Shown: in pieces, positions 49,551-59,892 of the stretch
Layout: each line of letters opens with the position of its first letter
Position numbering within the stretch: the first letter of the stretch is position 1
Assembly: GCA_021776095.1 (NCBI GenBank)
Contig: JAJFGO010000006.1
Location: 62,001 to 126,000 of the forward strand
Origin: Kiloniellaceae bacterium
GTDB lineage: Bacteria > Pseudomonadota > Alphaproteobacteria > Kiloniellales > J153
Reading direction: 5' to 3'
Length of the DNA: 64,000 nucleotides
Notes under the pieces: generated by a model
Told to the model about the DNA's origin: nothing
Databases searched by the model: none
The model's input: only the letters and a program-made list of their open reading frames with translations
Made by a program: the position numbers and the translations under genes

Positions 49551-51047
49551 TTAGGTTTCTCCCAGGGCGACACCAGCGGTGCGAAGCTCCGCGGCCAGCG
49601 CGTTCAGGCAATCGCCCAGGATGCCGACGACCTCGTCAATCTGGGCCTCGGTGACGATGAGCGGCGGCGTGACCATCAGCCAATCGCCATAGATACCGTT
49701 CGCGGTGCGCCGGACGTATTGGATCAAGCCCCGTTCCAGCGCCAAGTCGGCGACCCGGTAGGGTGCCATGCGCTCCACCGGGATCATGGCCTTGGTCTGC
49801 TTGTCGGCGACCAATTCGATGGCCATGAGCAAGCCCTTGCCGCGCACGTCGCCGACGATGGGGCTGCGCGACATTAGGGTCGATAGCCGCTCGCGCAGCA
49901 CCGCGCCCATGCGCTGGGCATTGGCCATGAGATCCTGATCCAACATTTCCCGCACCACCGCTAGGCCGACGGCGCAGGACAAGGGGTTGCTGAAGTAGGT
50001 ATAGCCATGGGCGAAACCGCCGCGCTCCGCCACCAGGGCGACCATATCGCGCGGCGCCAGCACGGCGCCGAGCGGCGCGTAACCGGCGCTGATCCCCTTG
50101 GCCAGGGTCACCAGGTCGGGCCGGGCGTCGGGCAAATGCCCGGCGGCGAGGAAGCTGCCGGTGCGCCCGGCGCCCGACATGATCTCGTCGTAGATCAATA
50201 GCACGCCGTGCCGATTGCAGATCTCGCGCACGCGGCGGTAATAGGCATCGGGCGCGACCAGGGCGCCGGTCGACAGGCCACCGACCGGCTCCATGATGAA
50301 CGCGAGGACTGTCTCGGGGCCTTGCTTGAGGATCTCACGGTCCAGCGCCTCGGCCGCCTCGTCGGCCCAGGTCTCGGCCGTGTAGCCCTCGGGCACCCGG
50401 TAGCTAAAGGGCGCCGGCACCTTGGGCATGAGCTTCATCATGGGCCCGAAGAGCTCTTCGGCCGCCGGGTCGCCGGTCACCGCCAGCGCGCCCAGGGTCG
50501 CGCCGTGATAGGACGGCAGCCGGCCGATCACTTTCCAGCGCTGCCCTTCGCCCTTGGCGACCGCATATTGCCGGGCCAGCTTAATCGCCGACTCGTTGGC
50601 CTCCGATCCGCCGGAAACGAAAAAGGCCCGCTCCAGCCCCGGCCCGGCCAGCGAGGCGACAAGGTCGCCGAGGGCCGCGTTGGCCTCGCTCTCGAAGGCG
50701 GCGGGGAAGGCGAAGCTGGCGCGCCGGGCCTGGTCCACCAGGGCCTCGATCACCCGAGGGTTGCCGTGCCCCAGGTTGCTGGCCACGGGGCCGGAGCAGG
50801 CATCGATATAGCGCCGCCCTTCGGTATCCCACATGTAAAGACCCTCGGCGCGGTCAATGGTGGGGCGCCGCTGGCCGCCCGCGGGGGTGTAAAAAAGCTG
50901 CACTGGCCCGCCACGTTGGTCGCGGCCAGGGGTGTCGGTATTTTGCGGCGCTGCAGCCCGGCTCATCCAAAGGTCTCCCGAACAAGGGTTATCGTCCGAC
51001 ATTGGACCGGCGGCTTGTCCTAGCCCTCGACGCTGCCGGTATGGCAT
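49551..51047 (-). CDS. Class III aminotransferase
   Basis: GPVASNLGHGNPRVIEALVDQ, FVSGGSEANESAIKLARQY, LIYDEIMSGAGRTG; first ORF start may be upstream of the real start. Confidence 0.92.
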   Translation of the reverse strand: MPYRQRRGLGQAAGPMSDDNPCSGDLWMSRAAAPQNTDTPGRDQRGGPVQLFYTPAGGQRRPTIDRAEGLYMWDTEGRRYIDACSGPVASNLGHGNPRVIEALVDQARRASFAFPAAFESEANAALGDLVASLAGPGLERAFFVSGGSEANESAIKLARQYAVAKGEGQRWKVIGRLPSYHGATLGALAVTGDPAAEELFGPMMKLMPKVPAPFSYRVPEGYTAETWADEAAEALDREILKQGPETVLAFIMEPVGGLSTGALVAPDAYYRRVREICNRHGVLLIYDEIMSGAGRTGSFLAAGHLPDARPDLVTLAKGISAGYAPLGAVLAPRDMVALVAERGGFAHGYTYFSNPLSCAVGLAVVREMLDQDLMANAQRMGAVLRERLSTLMSRSPIVGDVRGKGLLMAIELVADKQTKAMIPVERMAPYRVADLALERGLIQYVRRTANGIYGDWLMVTPPLIVTEAQIDEVVGILGDCLNALAAELRTAGVALGET

Positions 51048-51095
51048 GACACAGGATCGGCTACGGCGGCCGCCAAGCGCAAGGCCTTCGGTACG

Positions 51096-52334
51096 GTGCT
51101 TCGCGCCGATGCGCCGTTCAAACGCGAGAGGACCCGAAAGTTGTTCGATCTATTGAGTGGTTGCCGGATTATCGATCTCACCACGATCGTCCTAGGGCCT
51201 TACGCCACCCAAATCCTGGGCGACATGGGCGCGGACGTGATCAAGGTCGAGGCGCCCGGTGGTGACTTGTTCCGTGCCAGTTCCGAATCGCGGTCGGCCG
51301 GCATGAGCCCGGGCTTCATGAACTGCAACCGGAACAAACGCTCCATCGCCTTGGACCTGAAATCGGCGGCGGGCCTCGGCGTGATGTTGGATCTGGTGCG
51401 CGGCGCCGAGGTCTTCGTTCACAACATGCGGCCCCAAGCCGCGACCCGCCTGGGCCTGTCTTATGACGACCTCAAGGCGGTCAATGGCAATCTGGTGTAC
51501 TGCGCCGGGCCAGGATATGGGCAGAACGGCCCTTACGCGAACTATCCCGCTTATGACGACGTGATCCAGGCCATGTCGGGTATCGGCCGTCTCAATGCCG
51601 ACGCGGCGGGCGAACCCCGGTTCTTCCCGACCATCGCCTGCGACAAAATTGCCGGCTTGCACCTGGCTCTGGCGGTTGTCGGTGCCCTGGCGCGGCGGCG
51701 GGGCGGCGGGGAGGGATGCTACATCGAGGCGCCCATGTTCGAGAGCGTACTGTCGTTCCTCTACGTCGAACACTTGGAGGGAGCGACCTTCCGTCCGGCC
51801 ACGGGAAAGACCGGTTATCACAGAATCACGAACCCCTATCGCAAGCCGTACAAAACCAAGGACGACTACATCGCCGTCCTGCCCTACAGCACCCAGCAAT
51901 GGTGCCGCTTCTTCGCGCTCGCCGGACGAAAGGATCTGGCCGCCGCCGATTGGGTGCAAGAGTCGCGGGAACGGAGCAAAAACGTCGCGCGGCTTTACGA
52001 GATCCTCGAGGCCATCATGGTCGAGCGAACCACGGAGGAATGGCTGCGCGAGCTGCGGCGCTTGGAAATTCCCTGCGCGCCGGTCAATGGTCTGGATGGC
52101 TTGCTGGACGACCCGCATCTGGCAGAAACGGGCTTTTTCCAGGATATGGACCACCCGACGGAGGGCAAAATCCGCTCCGTGCGCTCACCCTTTCTCACCC
52201 AAGGGGTCGAGGTCACCGACGACCGCGCCGCGCCCAAGGTCGGCCAGCATTCGCGGGAGATCCTGCGAGAGCTTGGGCTCGACGAGCGGCGGATCGGGGA
52301 TTTGCTGGGCCAGGGTGCGGTTCAGGAGGCTTGA
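51096..52334 (+). CDS. CaiB/BaiF-family CoA-transferase
   Basis: LSGCRIIDLTTIVLGPYATQILGDMGADVIKVEAPGGD, NRNKRSIALDLKSAAG; true start probably downstream of 51096. Confidence 0.92.
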   Translation: MLRADAPFKRERTRKLFDLLSGCRIIDLTTIVLGPYATQILGDMGADVIKVEAPGGDLFRASSESRSAGMSPGFMNCNRNKRSIALDLKSAAGLGVMLDLVRGAEVFVHNMRPQAATRLGLSYDDLKAVNGNLVYCAGPGYGQNGPYANYPAYDDVIQAMSGIGRLNADAAGEPRFFPTIACDKIAGLHLALAVVGALARRRGGGEGCYIEAPMFESVLSFLYVEHLEGATFRPATGKTGYHRITNPYRKPYKTKDDYIAVLPYSTQQWCRFFALAGRKDLAAADWVQESRERSKNVARLYEILEAIMVERTTEEWLRELRRLEIPCAPVNGLDGLLDDPHLAETGFFQDMDHPTEGKIRSVRSPFLTQGVEVTDDRAAPKVGQHSREILRELGLDERRIGDLLGQGAVQEA

Positions 52335-52555
52335 GTGGCTATCCTCTGGCCAGTCTCGGTTAGCCGTTCGACGATCATAGGTCGGTATTCCCTCGCGGCC
52401 GTGGCAAGCGCCCGGAAATTCTTCAGGTCCTAAAATCAATACTCGATCCGTCTAAATAATTTGAAGCACAATTTTATTTTTCATATCGCACTTGTAAAAT
52501 TATACTGGGTTTCCGTTCTTTTGGGGCTGCGCGAAGCTGGAGACCATTTAGGCTC

Positions 52556-53722
52556 ATGCTTGGTTTTTCCTTGAGCGACGACCAAACGGCGATCGTCGAG
52601 GCGGTCGAGGCCATCGTCGAAAAATTCGATGACGACTATTGGCTGGCAAAGGATAAGGACGGCAGCTTTCCCGAAGATTTTTACCGGGCCTTCGCGGATG
52701 GCGGCTGGCTGGGCATCGCCTTGCCGGAAGACTACGGGGGGGCGGGCCTGGGGGTCACGGAAGCCGCGCTGATGATGACCACCGTTGCCGGAGCCGGCGG
52801 GGCCATGGCGGCGGCCTCGTGCCTCCACATGAATATTTTCGGGCCTAGATCCATCGCGGTTTTCGGATCCGACGACCAGAAACGCCGGTGGCTCCCCGAC
52901 ATCGTCCGGGGCGCTTACAAAATGTGTTTCGGCGTCACCGAGCCCAACGCCGGGCTCGACACCACCAGGATCGCCACCAAGGCGGTACGCCACGGCGATC
53001 ATTACGCGATTCATGGCCAGAAGGTCTGGACCTCCACCGCGCAGGTGGCCGAAAAGATCATGCTGCTGGCGCGCACCAGCCCCCGGGACGACGACCATCC
53101 CGCCGAGGGGCTGAGCCTATTCTTCGCCGATCTCGACCGAAGCCGGGCCTCGATCCGCAAGATCGAGAAAATGGGCCGAAATGCGGTCGATTCCAACGAA
53201 GTCTATTTCGACGGTATGAAGGTCCCGGTCGAGGACCGCATCGGCGAGGAGGGTAAGGGTTTCAAATACATTCTGCACAGCCTGAACCCCGAACGGATCC
53301 TGATCGCCGCCGAGGCTATCGGCATCGGGCGCGACGCCCTGGGCCGGGCCGCCGCCTACGCGCGCGAGCGCACCGTCTTTCAGCGGCCGATCGGCCAAAA
53401 CCAATCGATCCAGCACCCGCTAGCGGTTAATTGGGCGGAATTGGACGCGGCCTACCTTAGTACCCTGAAGGCGGCGTGCCTCTACGATGCCGGGCAGCCC
53501 TGCGGGATCGAGGCCAATGCGGCCAAATACCTGGCGGCGGAAGCCGGATTCAACGCCTGCAAACAAGCCATGATGACGTTCGGCGGCATGGGCTACGCCC
53601 GTGAATTCCACGTGGAACGGCTCATGCGCGAGGTCATGATTCCCTATTTGGCGCCGGTGAGCCAGCAGATGGCCCTTAATTATATTGCTGAGCGCGCTCT
53701 ATCTCTTCCAAAATCCTATTGA
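52556..53722 (+). CDS. Acyl-CoA dehydrogenase
   Basis: GWLGIALPEDYGGAGLGVTEAALM, FGVTEPNAGLDTTRI, MMTFGGMGYAREFHVERLMREVMI. Confidence 0.95.
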   Translation: MLGFSLSDDQTAIVEAVEAIVEKFDDDYWLAKDKDGSFPEDFYRAFADGGWLGIALPEDYGGAGLGVTEAALMMTTVAGAGGAMAAASCLHMNIFGPRSIAVFGSDDQKRRWLPDIVRGAYKMCFGVTEPNAGLDTTRIATKAVRHGDHYAIHGQKVWTSTAQVAEKIMLLARTSPRDDDHPAEGLSLFFADLDRSRASIRKIEKMGRNAVDSNEVYFDGMKVPVEDRIGEEGKGFKYILHSLNPERILIAAEAIGIGRDALGRAAAYARERTVFQRPIGQNQSIQHPLAVNWAELDAAYLSTLKAACLYDAGQPCGIEANAAKYLAAEAGFNACKQAMMTFGGMGYAREFHVERLMREVMIPYLAPVSQQMALNYIAERALSLPKSY

Positions 53723-53962
53723 TTCGGTGGCGGGTATGGTGTGGATGGAGCGAAGCTGAACGAAGGGCGGCGCGAAAATCCGATCCCAGGCGGGCTTCGC
53801 ACCTGCACAATAATTCTAAGTATTCGAAGAAAGTGAAGGCCGCCCGAGAAATAGCCTGTCGAATCCCAGCATTATCTGTGGGACCATGCGCCCTAGACGG
53901 CCAAGACGCCGGTTGCCGGCGGATAACAAGTCTGAACCAAAAAAGAACAGTGGAGGATAACG

Positions 53963-54997
53963 ATGAATACGATGCTCAAGAGTTTCCTGGTCGCCGGCAC
54001 AGCGCTGGCCTTGGCCGCGAGCGGTGCTCAGGCCGCCGAAGTGGACGGCCCGAAGCTCAAATGGAACATTTCCCTTTGGGGCAAGCAGCGCGCTTTCACC
54101 GCCGGCATTGAGAAGCTCTCAGCGCTGGTAAAGGAAAAAACCGGCGGCAACTGGGACATAACCCTGCATTACGGGGCGGCGCTGTCCAAATCCCGCGAGA
54201 ACCTGGACGGCCTGGCCGTGAGCGCTTTCGAGGGCGCCATGTTCTGCAACTTCTACCACCCCAAGAAAAACTCGGCACTTATGGTTTTGACCATGCCGTT
54301 CCTGCCCATGAGCTCATGGGAGAACAACCGGAAAATCCGCGATGCCGTCTACGCCCATCCGGCGGTCAAGAAGGAATTGGCGCAGTGGAACGTCATGACC
54401 TACACGTCGTCGTACCTGCCCCAGTACGAATTCCTGGGTAAGGGCGAACCCCCGCTGACCCTCGACGACTGGAAGGGTATGACCGTGCGTGCCGGCGGTG
54501 GCGTCGGCCAGGCCATGAAGGCGATCGGCGCGACCCCGACCAGCTCCAGCGCGACCGAGGTTTACACCGGCGTGCAGCAAGGCACCATGGATGCGGCCTC
54601 GTTCCCCTTCACCTACAGCCATGTGGCCTACAAGATTCACGAAGTCACGGATTGGTTCACCTCCAATATGTCGCCGGGCACCAGCGACTGCCCCTTGGCC
54701 TTTGCCATCACCGCTCACGACGCCCTTCCCGACCAGTACAAAAAGCTGCTCGTTGACGTCAAAGAAGACGTCATTGCGGCGCAAATTCAGGCTTACATCG
54801 ACATCGACAAAGTGAATTTGCCGATGTTGAAGAGCAAGCTGAAGGAAGTGCGTTATTCGGACGAGACGCTGGCCACATTCCGCGCCACGGCCGGCAAGCC
54901 GGTGATCGACGCCTGGATCAAGGAAAACCAGGGCAAATTCGACGCTCGCGGCTTGGTCGAGACCATCTTTGCCGCTGTCGGCAGGTCCTACCAATAG
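53963..54997 (+). CDS. TRAP transporter substrate-binding protein (DctP family)
   Basis: Signal peptide; WDITLHYGAALSKSRENLDGLAVSAFEGAMFC. Confidence 0.88.
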   Translation: MNTMLKSFLVAGTALALAASGAQAAEVDGPKLKWNISLWGKQRAFTAGIEKLSALVKEKTGGNWDITLHYGAALSKSRENLDGLAVSAFEGAMFCNFYHPKKNSALMVLTMPFLPMSSWENNRKIRDAVYAHPAVKKELAQWNVMTYTSSYLPQYEFLGKGEPPLTLDDWKGMTVRAGGGVGQAMKAIGATPTSSSATEVYTGVQQGTMDAASFPFTYSHVAYKIHEVTDWFTSNMSPGTSDCPLAFAITAHDALPDQYKKLLVDVKEDVIAAQIQAYIDIDKVNLPMLKSKLKEVRYSDETLATFRATAGKPVIDAWIKENQGKFDARGLVETIFAAVGRSYQ

Positions 54998-55166
54998 AAC
55001 CGATTATGGCGTGATTCGCGGGCACCGGCGATTTCCGGTGCCCGCGGCGCTCGTCGGCCGACACTGGCAAGGCTCAGTCGGCGGTCCCATCCCCGTTCCG
55101 AAGTTGCCGTGACCGGCACCGGGGCACGCAGGGCCGTAGGCGGCAAGCGGAAAAACGGTGATAACG

Positions 55167-55805
55167 ATGTTAGATCCTTTTGGCGCACGACTACGCCAGG
55201 CCGACCGCTTTCTGACGGTCATTGAGAACGGCCTCAATTTTTTCGGTGGCGCCTTGGTCTTCGCGCTGATGTTCCTCGGCGTCATCCAAATTATACTTCG
55301 CACGGTCTTCCGTTCGCCCATTTTCGGTTACATCGACATTGTCGAAATTTCCATGGTCGGCTTTGCCGTGCTTTCAATTTCGTTTGTCCAGCGGATCGGC
55401 GGCCATGTCCGCATGGAAATTCTGGTCACGCACTTGAGGGGCCGCCTGTATTGGATGGCCGAGGCCTTCGGCAACATGCTCGCGGCCTTCATTGTCGCGG
55501 TGCTTATCCCATATTCGTACAGCCATTTCGTCCGCGCCTACGATTTCGGCGACAGCACCATCGATATCGAATTGTCGACCTGGCCGGCGAAGCTGATCGT
55601 GCCGGTCGCTCTGAGCATTCTTCTTGTCCGGCTGACGATCCAACTGTTCGGCTGTTTCCGATTGATCGCTCAACCCGACCTTGAACCCGTTGCCGTACCT
55701 ACGATCAAGAACGTTGAGCAACAGGCCGAGGAGGAAATCCTCCACGCGGAAGAGGACATCGTCCACGAGCGTCTCAGCGAAGCCGAACGGGGAGTCGAGC
55801 GATGA
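55167..55805 (+). CDS. TRAP transporter small permease (DctQ)
   Basis: VIQIILRTVFRSPIFGYIDIVEISMVGFAVLSISFVQRIGGHVRMEI; between DctP and DctM genes. Confidence 0.88.
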   Translation: MLDPFGARLRQADRFLTVIENGLNFFGGALVFALMFLGVIQIILRTVFRSPIFGYIDIVEISMVGFAVLSISFVQRIGGHVRMEILVTHLRGRLYWMAEAFGNMLAAFIVAVLIPYSYSHFVRAYDFGDSTIDIELSTWPAKLIVPVALSILLVRLTIQLFGCFRLIAQPDLEPVAVPTIKNVEQQAEEEILHAEEDIVHERLSEAERGVER

Positions 55806-57163
55806 TCCCCGAACTGGACAGCTTGACTATCGGTCTTCTGGGCGTCGGCCTGCTCATCGTAATGGTTTTCGCCGGGGTGCGGGTTTACGTCGCGGCGGCC
55901 CTGACGGGCTTTCTGGGGTTGCTGGCCCTGAAGGGCTGGAACGTGGCGGCCTCGATTGCAGGCACCATTCCCCACTCGAAAACCGTCACCTACCCGCTTT
56001 CGGTTTTGCCCCTCTTTATTCTGATCGGCTTTCTCGCCTTCTATGCCGGTTTGACCTCGCGATTGTTCGAGGCGGCACGGCGCTGGTTCGGTTGGGTGCC
56101 GGGCGGCTTGGCGGTTTCGACCGTATTCGCGACTGCCGGCTTCGCCGCCGTGTCCGGCGCTTCGACCGCGACGGCGGCGGTGTTTTCCCGGGTCGCCATC
56201 CCCGACATGCTCAAGAACAACTACGACAAGAGGCTCACCGCCGGTGTGATCGCCGCCGGCGGGACACTAGCATCGTTGATTCCACCCTCGGCGATCTTGG
56301 TGATCTACGCGATTATCGTTGAAGAATCGGTGGGGAAGCTGCTGCTCGCCGGGTTCCTGCCGGGTCTTGCCTCGGCACTTATCTACGTGGCCCTGATCGT
56401 CATCATGTGCGCGGTCAAGCCCGGGCTCGGGCGCCCTATCTCCGGCTTTACGTGGCGCGAACGTTTCGAGAGTTTGCCGGGCACCTTCCCAATCTTCATC
56501 GTCGTCGGGATCATCTTCGGGGCCTTGTACACCGGTTCGGCCACGCCGACCGAGGCCGGGGCCTTGGGCGCCATGGTGGTGTTCATCTTCTACATCTATC
56601 GCGCCGTGCGCGAGAAGGCTGTCCACCAGATTCGGGGCAAGTTGCACGAAGCCATCGTGGAGACCGCCAAGTTGACGGTGATGATCTTCACCTTGATCTG
56701 GGGCGTCTTCCTGTTTGTCCGGTTCCTCGGCTTCGCCGGGCTGCCCACTGCCTTTGCCGACTGGGTCGTGGGACTCGATCAGCCGCCCATCTTGATCATG
56801 ATCTGCATCCTCCTGGCCTACGCGGTGTTGGGCATGTTCATGGATGCCATCGGTATGCTGATTCTCACCTTGCCGGTGGTGTATCCGGCGGTGATCGGCT
56901 TGGGCTACGACCCCATCTGGTTTGGGATCATCGTGGTCAAGATGGCCGAGATCTGCCTGATCACGCCGCCCATCGGTCTTAACTGCTTTATTGTCGCGGG
57001 GGTTTCGCGCGACCTGACCGATGAACGAGGCCGGTCGCTGGAAATTCCTTTGCAGGATGTGTTTAGGGGCATCGGCCCGTTTTTCGTCGCCGATGTCATC
57101 ACCGTCGGTGTGCTGCTGGCCTTCCCGCAAATCGTTCTTTGGTTGCCTAGCTTGATGGGCTAG
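55802..57163 (+). CDS. TRAP transporter large permease (DctM)
   Basis: FAAVSGASTATAAVFSRVAIPDMLKNNYDKRLTAGVIAAGGTLASLIPPSAILVIYAI. Confidence 0.95.
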   Translation: MIPELDSLTIGLLGVGLLIVMVFAGVRVYVAAALTGFLGLLALKGWNVAASIAGTIPHSKTVTYPLSVLPLFILIGFLAFYAGLTSRLFEAARRWFGWVPGGLAVSTVFATAGFAAVSGASTATAAVFSRVAIPDMLKNNYDKRLTAGVIAAGGTLASLIPPSAILVIYAIIVEESVGKLLLAGFLPGLASALIYVALIVIMCAVKPGLGRPISGFTWRERFESLPGTFPIFIVVGIIFGALYTGSATPTEAGALGAMVVFIFYIYRAVREKAVHQIRGKLHEAIVETAKLTVMIFTLIWGVFLFVRFLGFAGLPTAFADWVVGLDQPPILIMICILLAYAVLGMFMDAIGMLILTLPVVYPAVIGLGYDPIWFGIIVVKMAEICLITPPIGLNCFIVAGVSRDLTDERGRSLEIPLQDVFRGIGPFFVADVITVGVLLAFPQIVLWLPSLMG

Positions 57164-57179
57164 GTCGGGGCTGGCCGCG

Positions 57180-58784
57180 TCAGTCGCGCAGGCGGGTCAA
57201 CTGATTGCCGTAGTCTTCGGCGCTGGCAGCAACGTCGACGAGGCTTGGGCCCTTGACCGCGAAGGCTTCGCTCAGGGCCCGCGCCAAATCCTCGCCCGGT
57301 TCGACGCGCCAGGCCCGACATCCCATGGCCTCGGCGCACGCGGCGAAATCCACCCGGCTAGTGCGCACGCCCCGCGATCGGTATTGCTGACGTTGTTGCT
57401 TGATGTCGATCAGCGATAGGGCCGCGTCGTTGACGACGATGACGGTGATTTGGCAACCTTGCGCCACAGCGGTCGCGAGTTCGCCCTGGCTCATCATCAT
57501 GCCGCCGTCGCCGGTCACCGCGACCACCGGCCGCGCGGGGTCCTCCAAAGCCGATGCTATGGCGGCGGGCAGGGCATAGCCCATGGTCGAGAGGCCGCTG
57601 GACTTGAGCACGCCGAAGGGCGCCTCCGCCGGCCAGGCCGCCAGGGTCGCAAACATATGGGCACCCGAATCGACCGACAGGCGGGTTCCGGCGGGCGCGG
57701 CTTGCACTGCGGCCTTGGTTGCGGATTGCGCCGTATGGCCGGCGCCGCGCAGGGCGGATTTTTCGGCGAAGTCGCGCCGTGCCGCGTCGATCTCTCCGGT
57801 CGTCCAATCGCTCGGCTTAAGACTAGGCGCGAGGGTTTTCGCGATCCCGGCCAGATCGCCAATGACCCGGCAGGCGGGTTCGACCGGCAAGGGAGTCGCG
57901 TCCACCGCGCATAGGTCCAGGATCGCGCTGTCATAGGGCCATGGGCCCGGTATGATCTCGATGGGGTCGAGACCGAAGAGGAGGATCAAATCGGCGGTGC
58001 GGACAACATCCGCCTCCGCGGCCGCGCCAGTAAACAACCCGGCAAAGCCCGGGTGGGATGCGGGCAGCACGCCGCTTGCCTTGTAGGTCGTGAGCACTGG
58101 GCAGGCGAGCGCGCCCGCGAATCTCGCCAAGGCCGCGGGCGCGGTCCCATGCCGCGCCTCCAGCCCCGCGAGAATGACCGGTTTCCGGCTTGCTGCGAGT
58201 AGCGCCCTGGCGCTCTCAAGTGCGGACTCCGACAGCGTGGGGGATGGCGGCACGGCGGGGCAGGGCGTCGCGCCCGCCGCTGGCCGCGTGGCGTCGCTGG
58301 CGGACAGGTCGAAATGCACCGGCCCCCAGGGCGGCGTCATGGCTATCTCCAGGGCCCGCGCAAAGTCCGCCGGGCCGCTGTCCGGCCGCAAGCGGCCCTG
58401 CAGCTTGGTGATCGGCGCGAAGAGCGCGTTCTGATCGAGCGCCTGGTGGGGTGCGGAGGCCGGGCCGTCGGTGATCAGAATGACCGGAGATTTTTCCAGA
58501 TGGGCGTAGGCGATGCCGTTGACCGCGCTGGCCGCGCCCGGGCCGATGCCGGTGAGGACGACGCCCGGGATGCCCGTCATCTCGCCAGTGACTGCTGCCA
58601 TGATGGCCGCCGCCGTTTCCGTTCGGGTCAGGACGAACTCGAGCCCGGCGCGTCCGGCGGCCTCGATCAGTGCCAGGCTCGATCCGCCACCGGGAATCCC
58701 GAACAGGCGCTTGACGCCGAGGACCCTGAGTTGATCGACGATCGCCGATACCAGGACCGGTGAGTCGGGCGCGGGGCGGTCCAT
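57180..58784 (-). CDS. Thiamine pyrophosphate-dependent enzyme (acetolactate synthase/benzoylformate decarboxylase-like)
   Basis: LFGIPGGGSSLALIEAAGRAGLEFVLTRTETAAAIMAA, GDGGMMMSQGELATAVAQGCQITVIVVND. Confidence 0.92.
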   Translation of the reverse strand: MDRPAPDSPVLVSAIVDQLRVLGVKRLFGIPGGGSSLALIEAAGRAGLEFVLTRTETAAAIMAAVTGEMTGIPGVVLTGIGPGAASAVNGIAYAHLEKSPVILITDGPASAPHQALDQNALFAPITKLQGRLRPDSGPADFARALEIAMTPPWGPVHFDLSASDATRPAAGATPCPAVPPSPTLSESALESARALLAASRKPVILAGLEARHGTAPAALARFAGALACPVLTTYKASGVLPASHPGFAGLFTGAAAEADVVRTADLILLFGLDPIEIIPGPWPYDSAILDLCAVDATPLPVEPACRVIGDLAGIAKTLAPSLKPSDWTTGEIDAARRDFAEKSALRGAGHTAQSATKAAVQAAPAGTRLSVDSGAHMFATLAAWPAEAPFGVLKSSGLSTMGYALPAAIASALEDPARPVVAVTGDGGMMMSQGELATAVAQGCQITVIVVNDAALSLIDIKQQRQQYRSRGVRTSRVDFAACAEAMGCRAWRVEPGEDLARALSEAFAVKGPSLVDVAASAEDYGNQLTRLRD

Positions 58785-59455
58785 CAGGTACCTTTATATT
58801 TCGCCATGGCTTCGGTGAAGCTCAACCCGGCGCGCAAGTCTTCCACCGCGGCGGCGTCGTCCCGCGCGAAGGTCTCCGCCAAGACCGTGATTTCTTCGGT
58901 GCGCCCGACCGGCAGGCACACCGCGCCGGTCCCATCGGCGGCGATGATGTCGCCGGGCGTGACCTTCACACCATCGATGACCACGGCCACGTTGATCGCT
59001 TCGACTTTGAGGCGTAGCCGCCCTGTGTTCGGGGTCATGTGACGCGAGAACACGGGGAACTCGAACGCGATCATCTCCTCCAAATCGCGTACCGCGCCGT
59101 CGACCATCAAACCGGCGACGCCCTTGAGCTTTGCCGCCAGGGAGGCCATGCCGCCCCAGGTGGAGGACTCGGCCCCGCCCGCATCGACCACAATCACATC
59201 GCCGGCCCGCGCGGCGTCGATCATGGCGCCGACCGCGAAATCGTCCGAGGTGTAGTCGCCATGGACGCCGGCACTTTCCTTCACCGTAACCGCCGGCCCG
59301 GTGAAGCGGAAGCCCGGGGCGACCGCCTTAATATGGGCTATGACGTTGTTGTGGAGACCGGCTTTGTCCAAGGCGTTTGCCAGGGTGCTGGTGGCCAGCA
59401 GCGAGACGCGATGGATCAAGCTTTCCATCGGTCGATCGATATCCTGCGCTGGCAT
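58784..59455 (-). CDS. RraA/HMG-aldolase family protein
   Basis: GDVIVVDAGGAESSTWGGMASLAAKLKGVAGLMVDGAVRDLEEM...PGDIIAADGTGAVCLPV. Confidence 0.9.
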   Translation of the reverse strand: MPAQDIDRPMESLIHRVSLLATSTLANALDKAGLHNNVIAHIKAVAPGFRFTGPAVTVKESAGVHGDYTSDDFAVGAMIDAARAGDVIVVDAGGAESSTWGGMASLAAKLKGVAGLMVDGAVRDLEEMIAFEFPVFSRHMTPNTGRLRLKVEAINVAVVIDGVKVTPGDIIAADGTGAVCLPVGRTEEITVLAETFARDDAAAVEDLRAGLSFTEAMAKYKGT

Positions 59456-59892
59456 GGGGCCGGCCTTTCTCTGACAAACGTCAAATCGAGACTCACACTA
59501 GCTAATTTAGCGCAGTATCGAAATAGCAGGCGCCCTGCCTAGTCCGTTATCGCCGACGCTTTATCCGACGGCCGCCGAAGCCACGGCACGCGCCGCCTGA
59601 CCCACGTCAGGCAGAAGTCTTTGCCCGCCTTCGGCGACGATCCTTGAGAGCCCACAGTCTCGGAATTCAGGACGGCAAATCGCCGGACGGTGGTTCTGCC
59701 GGCCGCGCTCATTTTCGCTTGCACTCGCGATTCAGGGTCTTGCTGGCGCGAAGAATTGGTGCCCTAATTATCAACGAATGGATCGCACTAGTCTCTGTGG
59801 CAGGAAAAAGAACACTAACAAGCGATGTCATCCGCAATAGCGCACGATGGCATCGATGAACTGCCAGACGGAAAACAAGGGAGGACGCTAAA

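Noticed and set aside
59456-59892. Small ORFs between RraA and the Dpp SBP gene
   Set aside because: No recognisable family or consistent start/RBS; probably intergenic or unidentifiable debris
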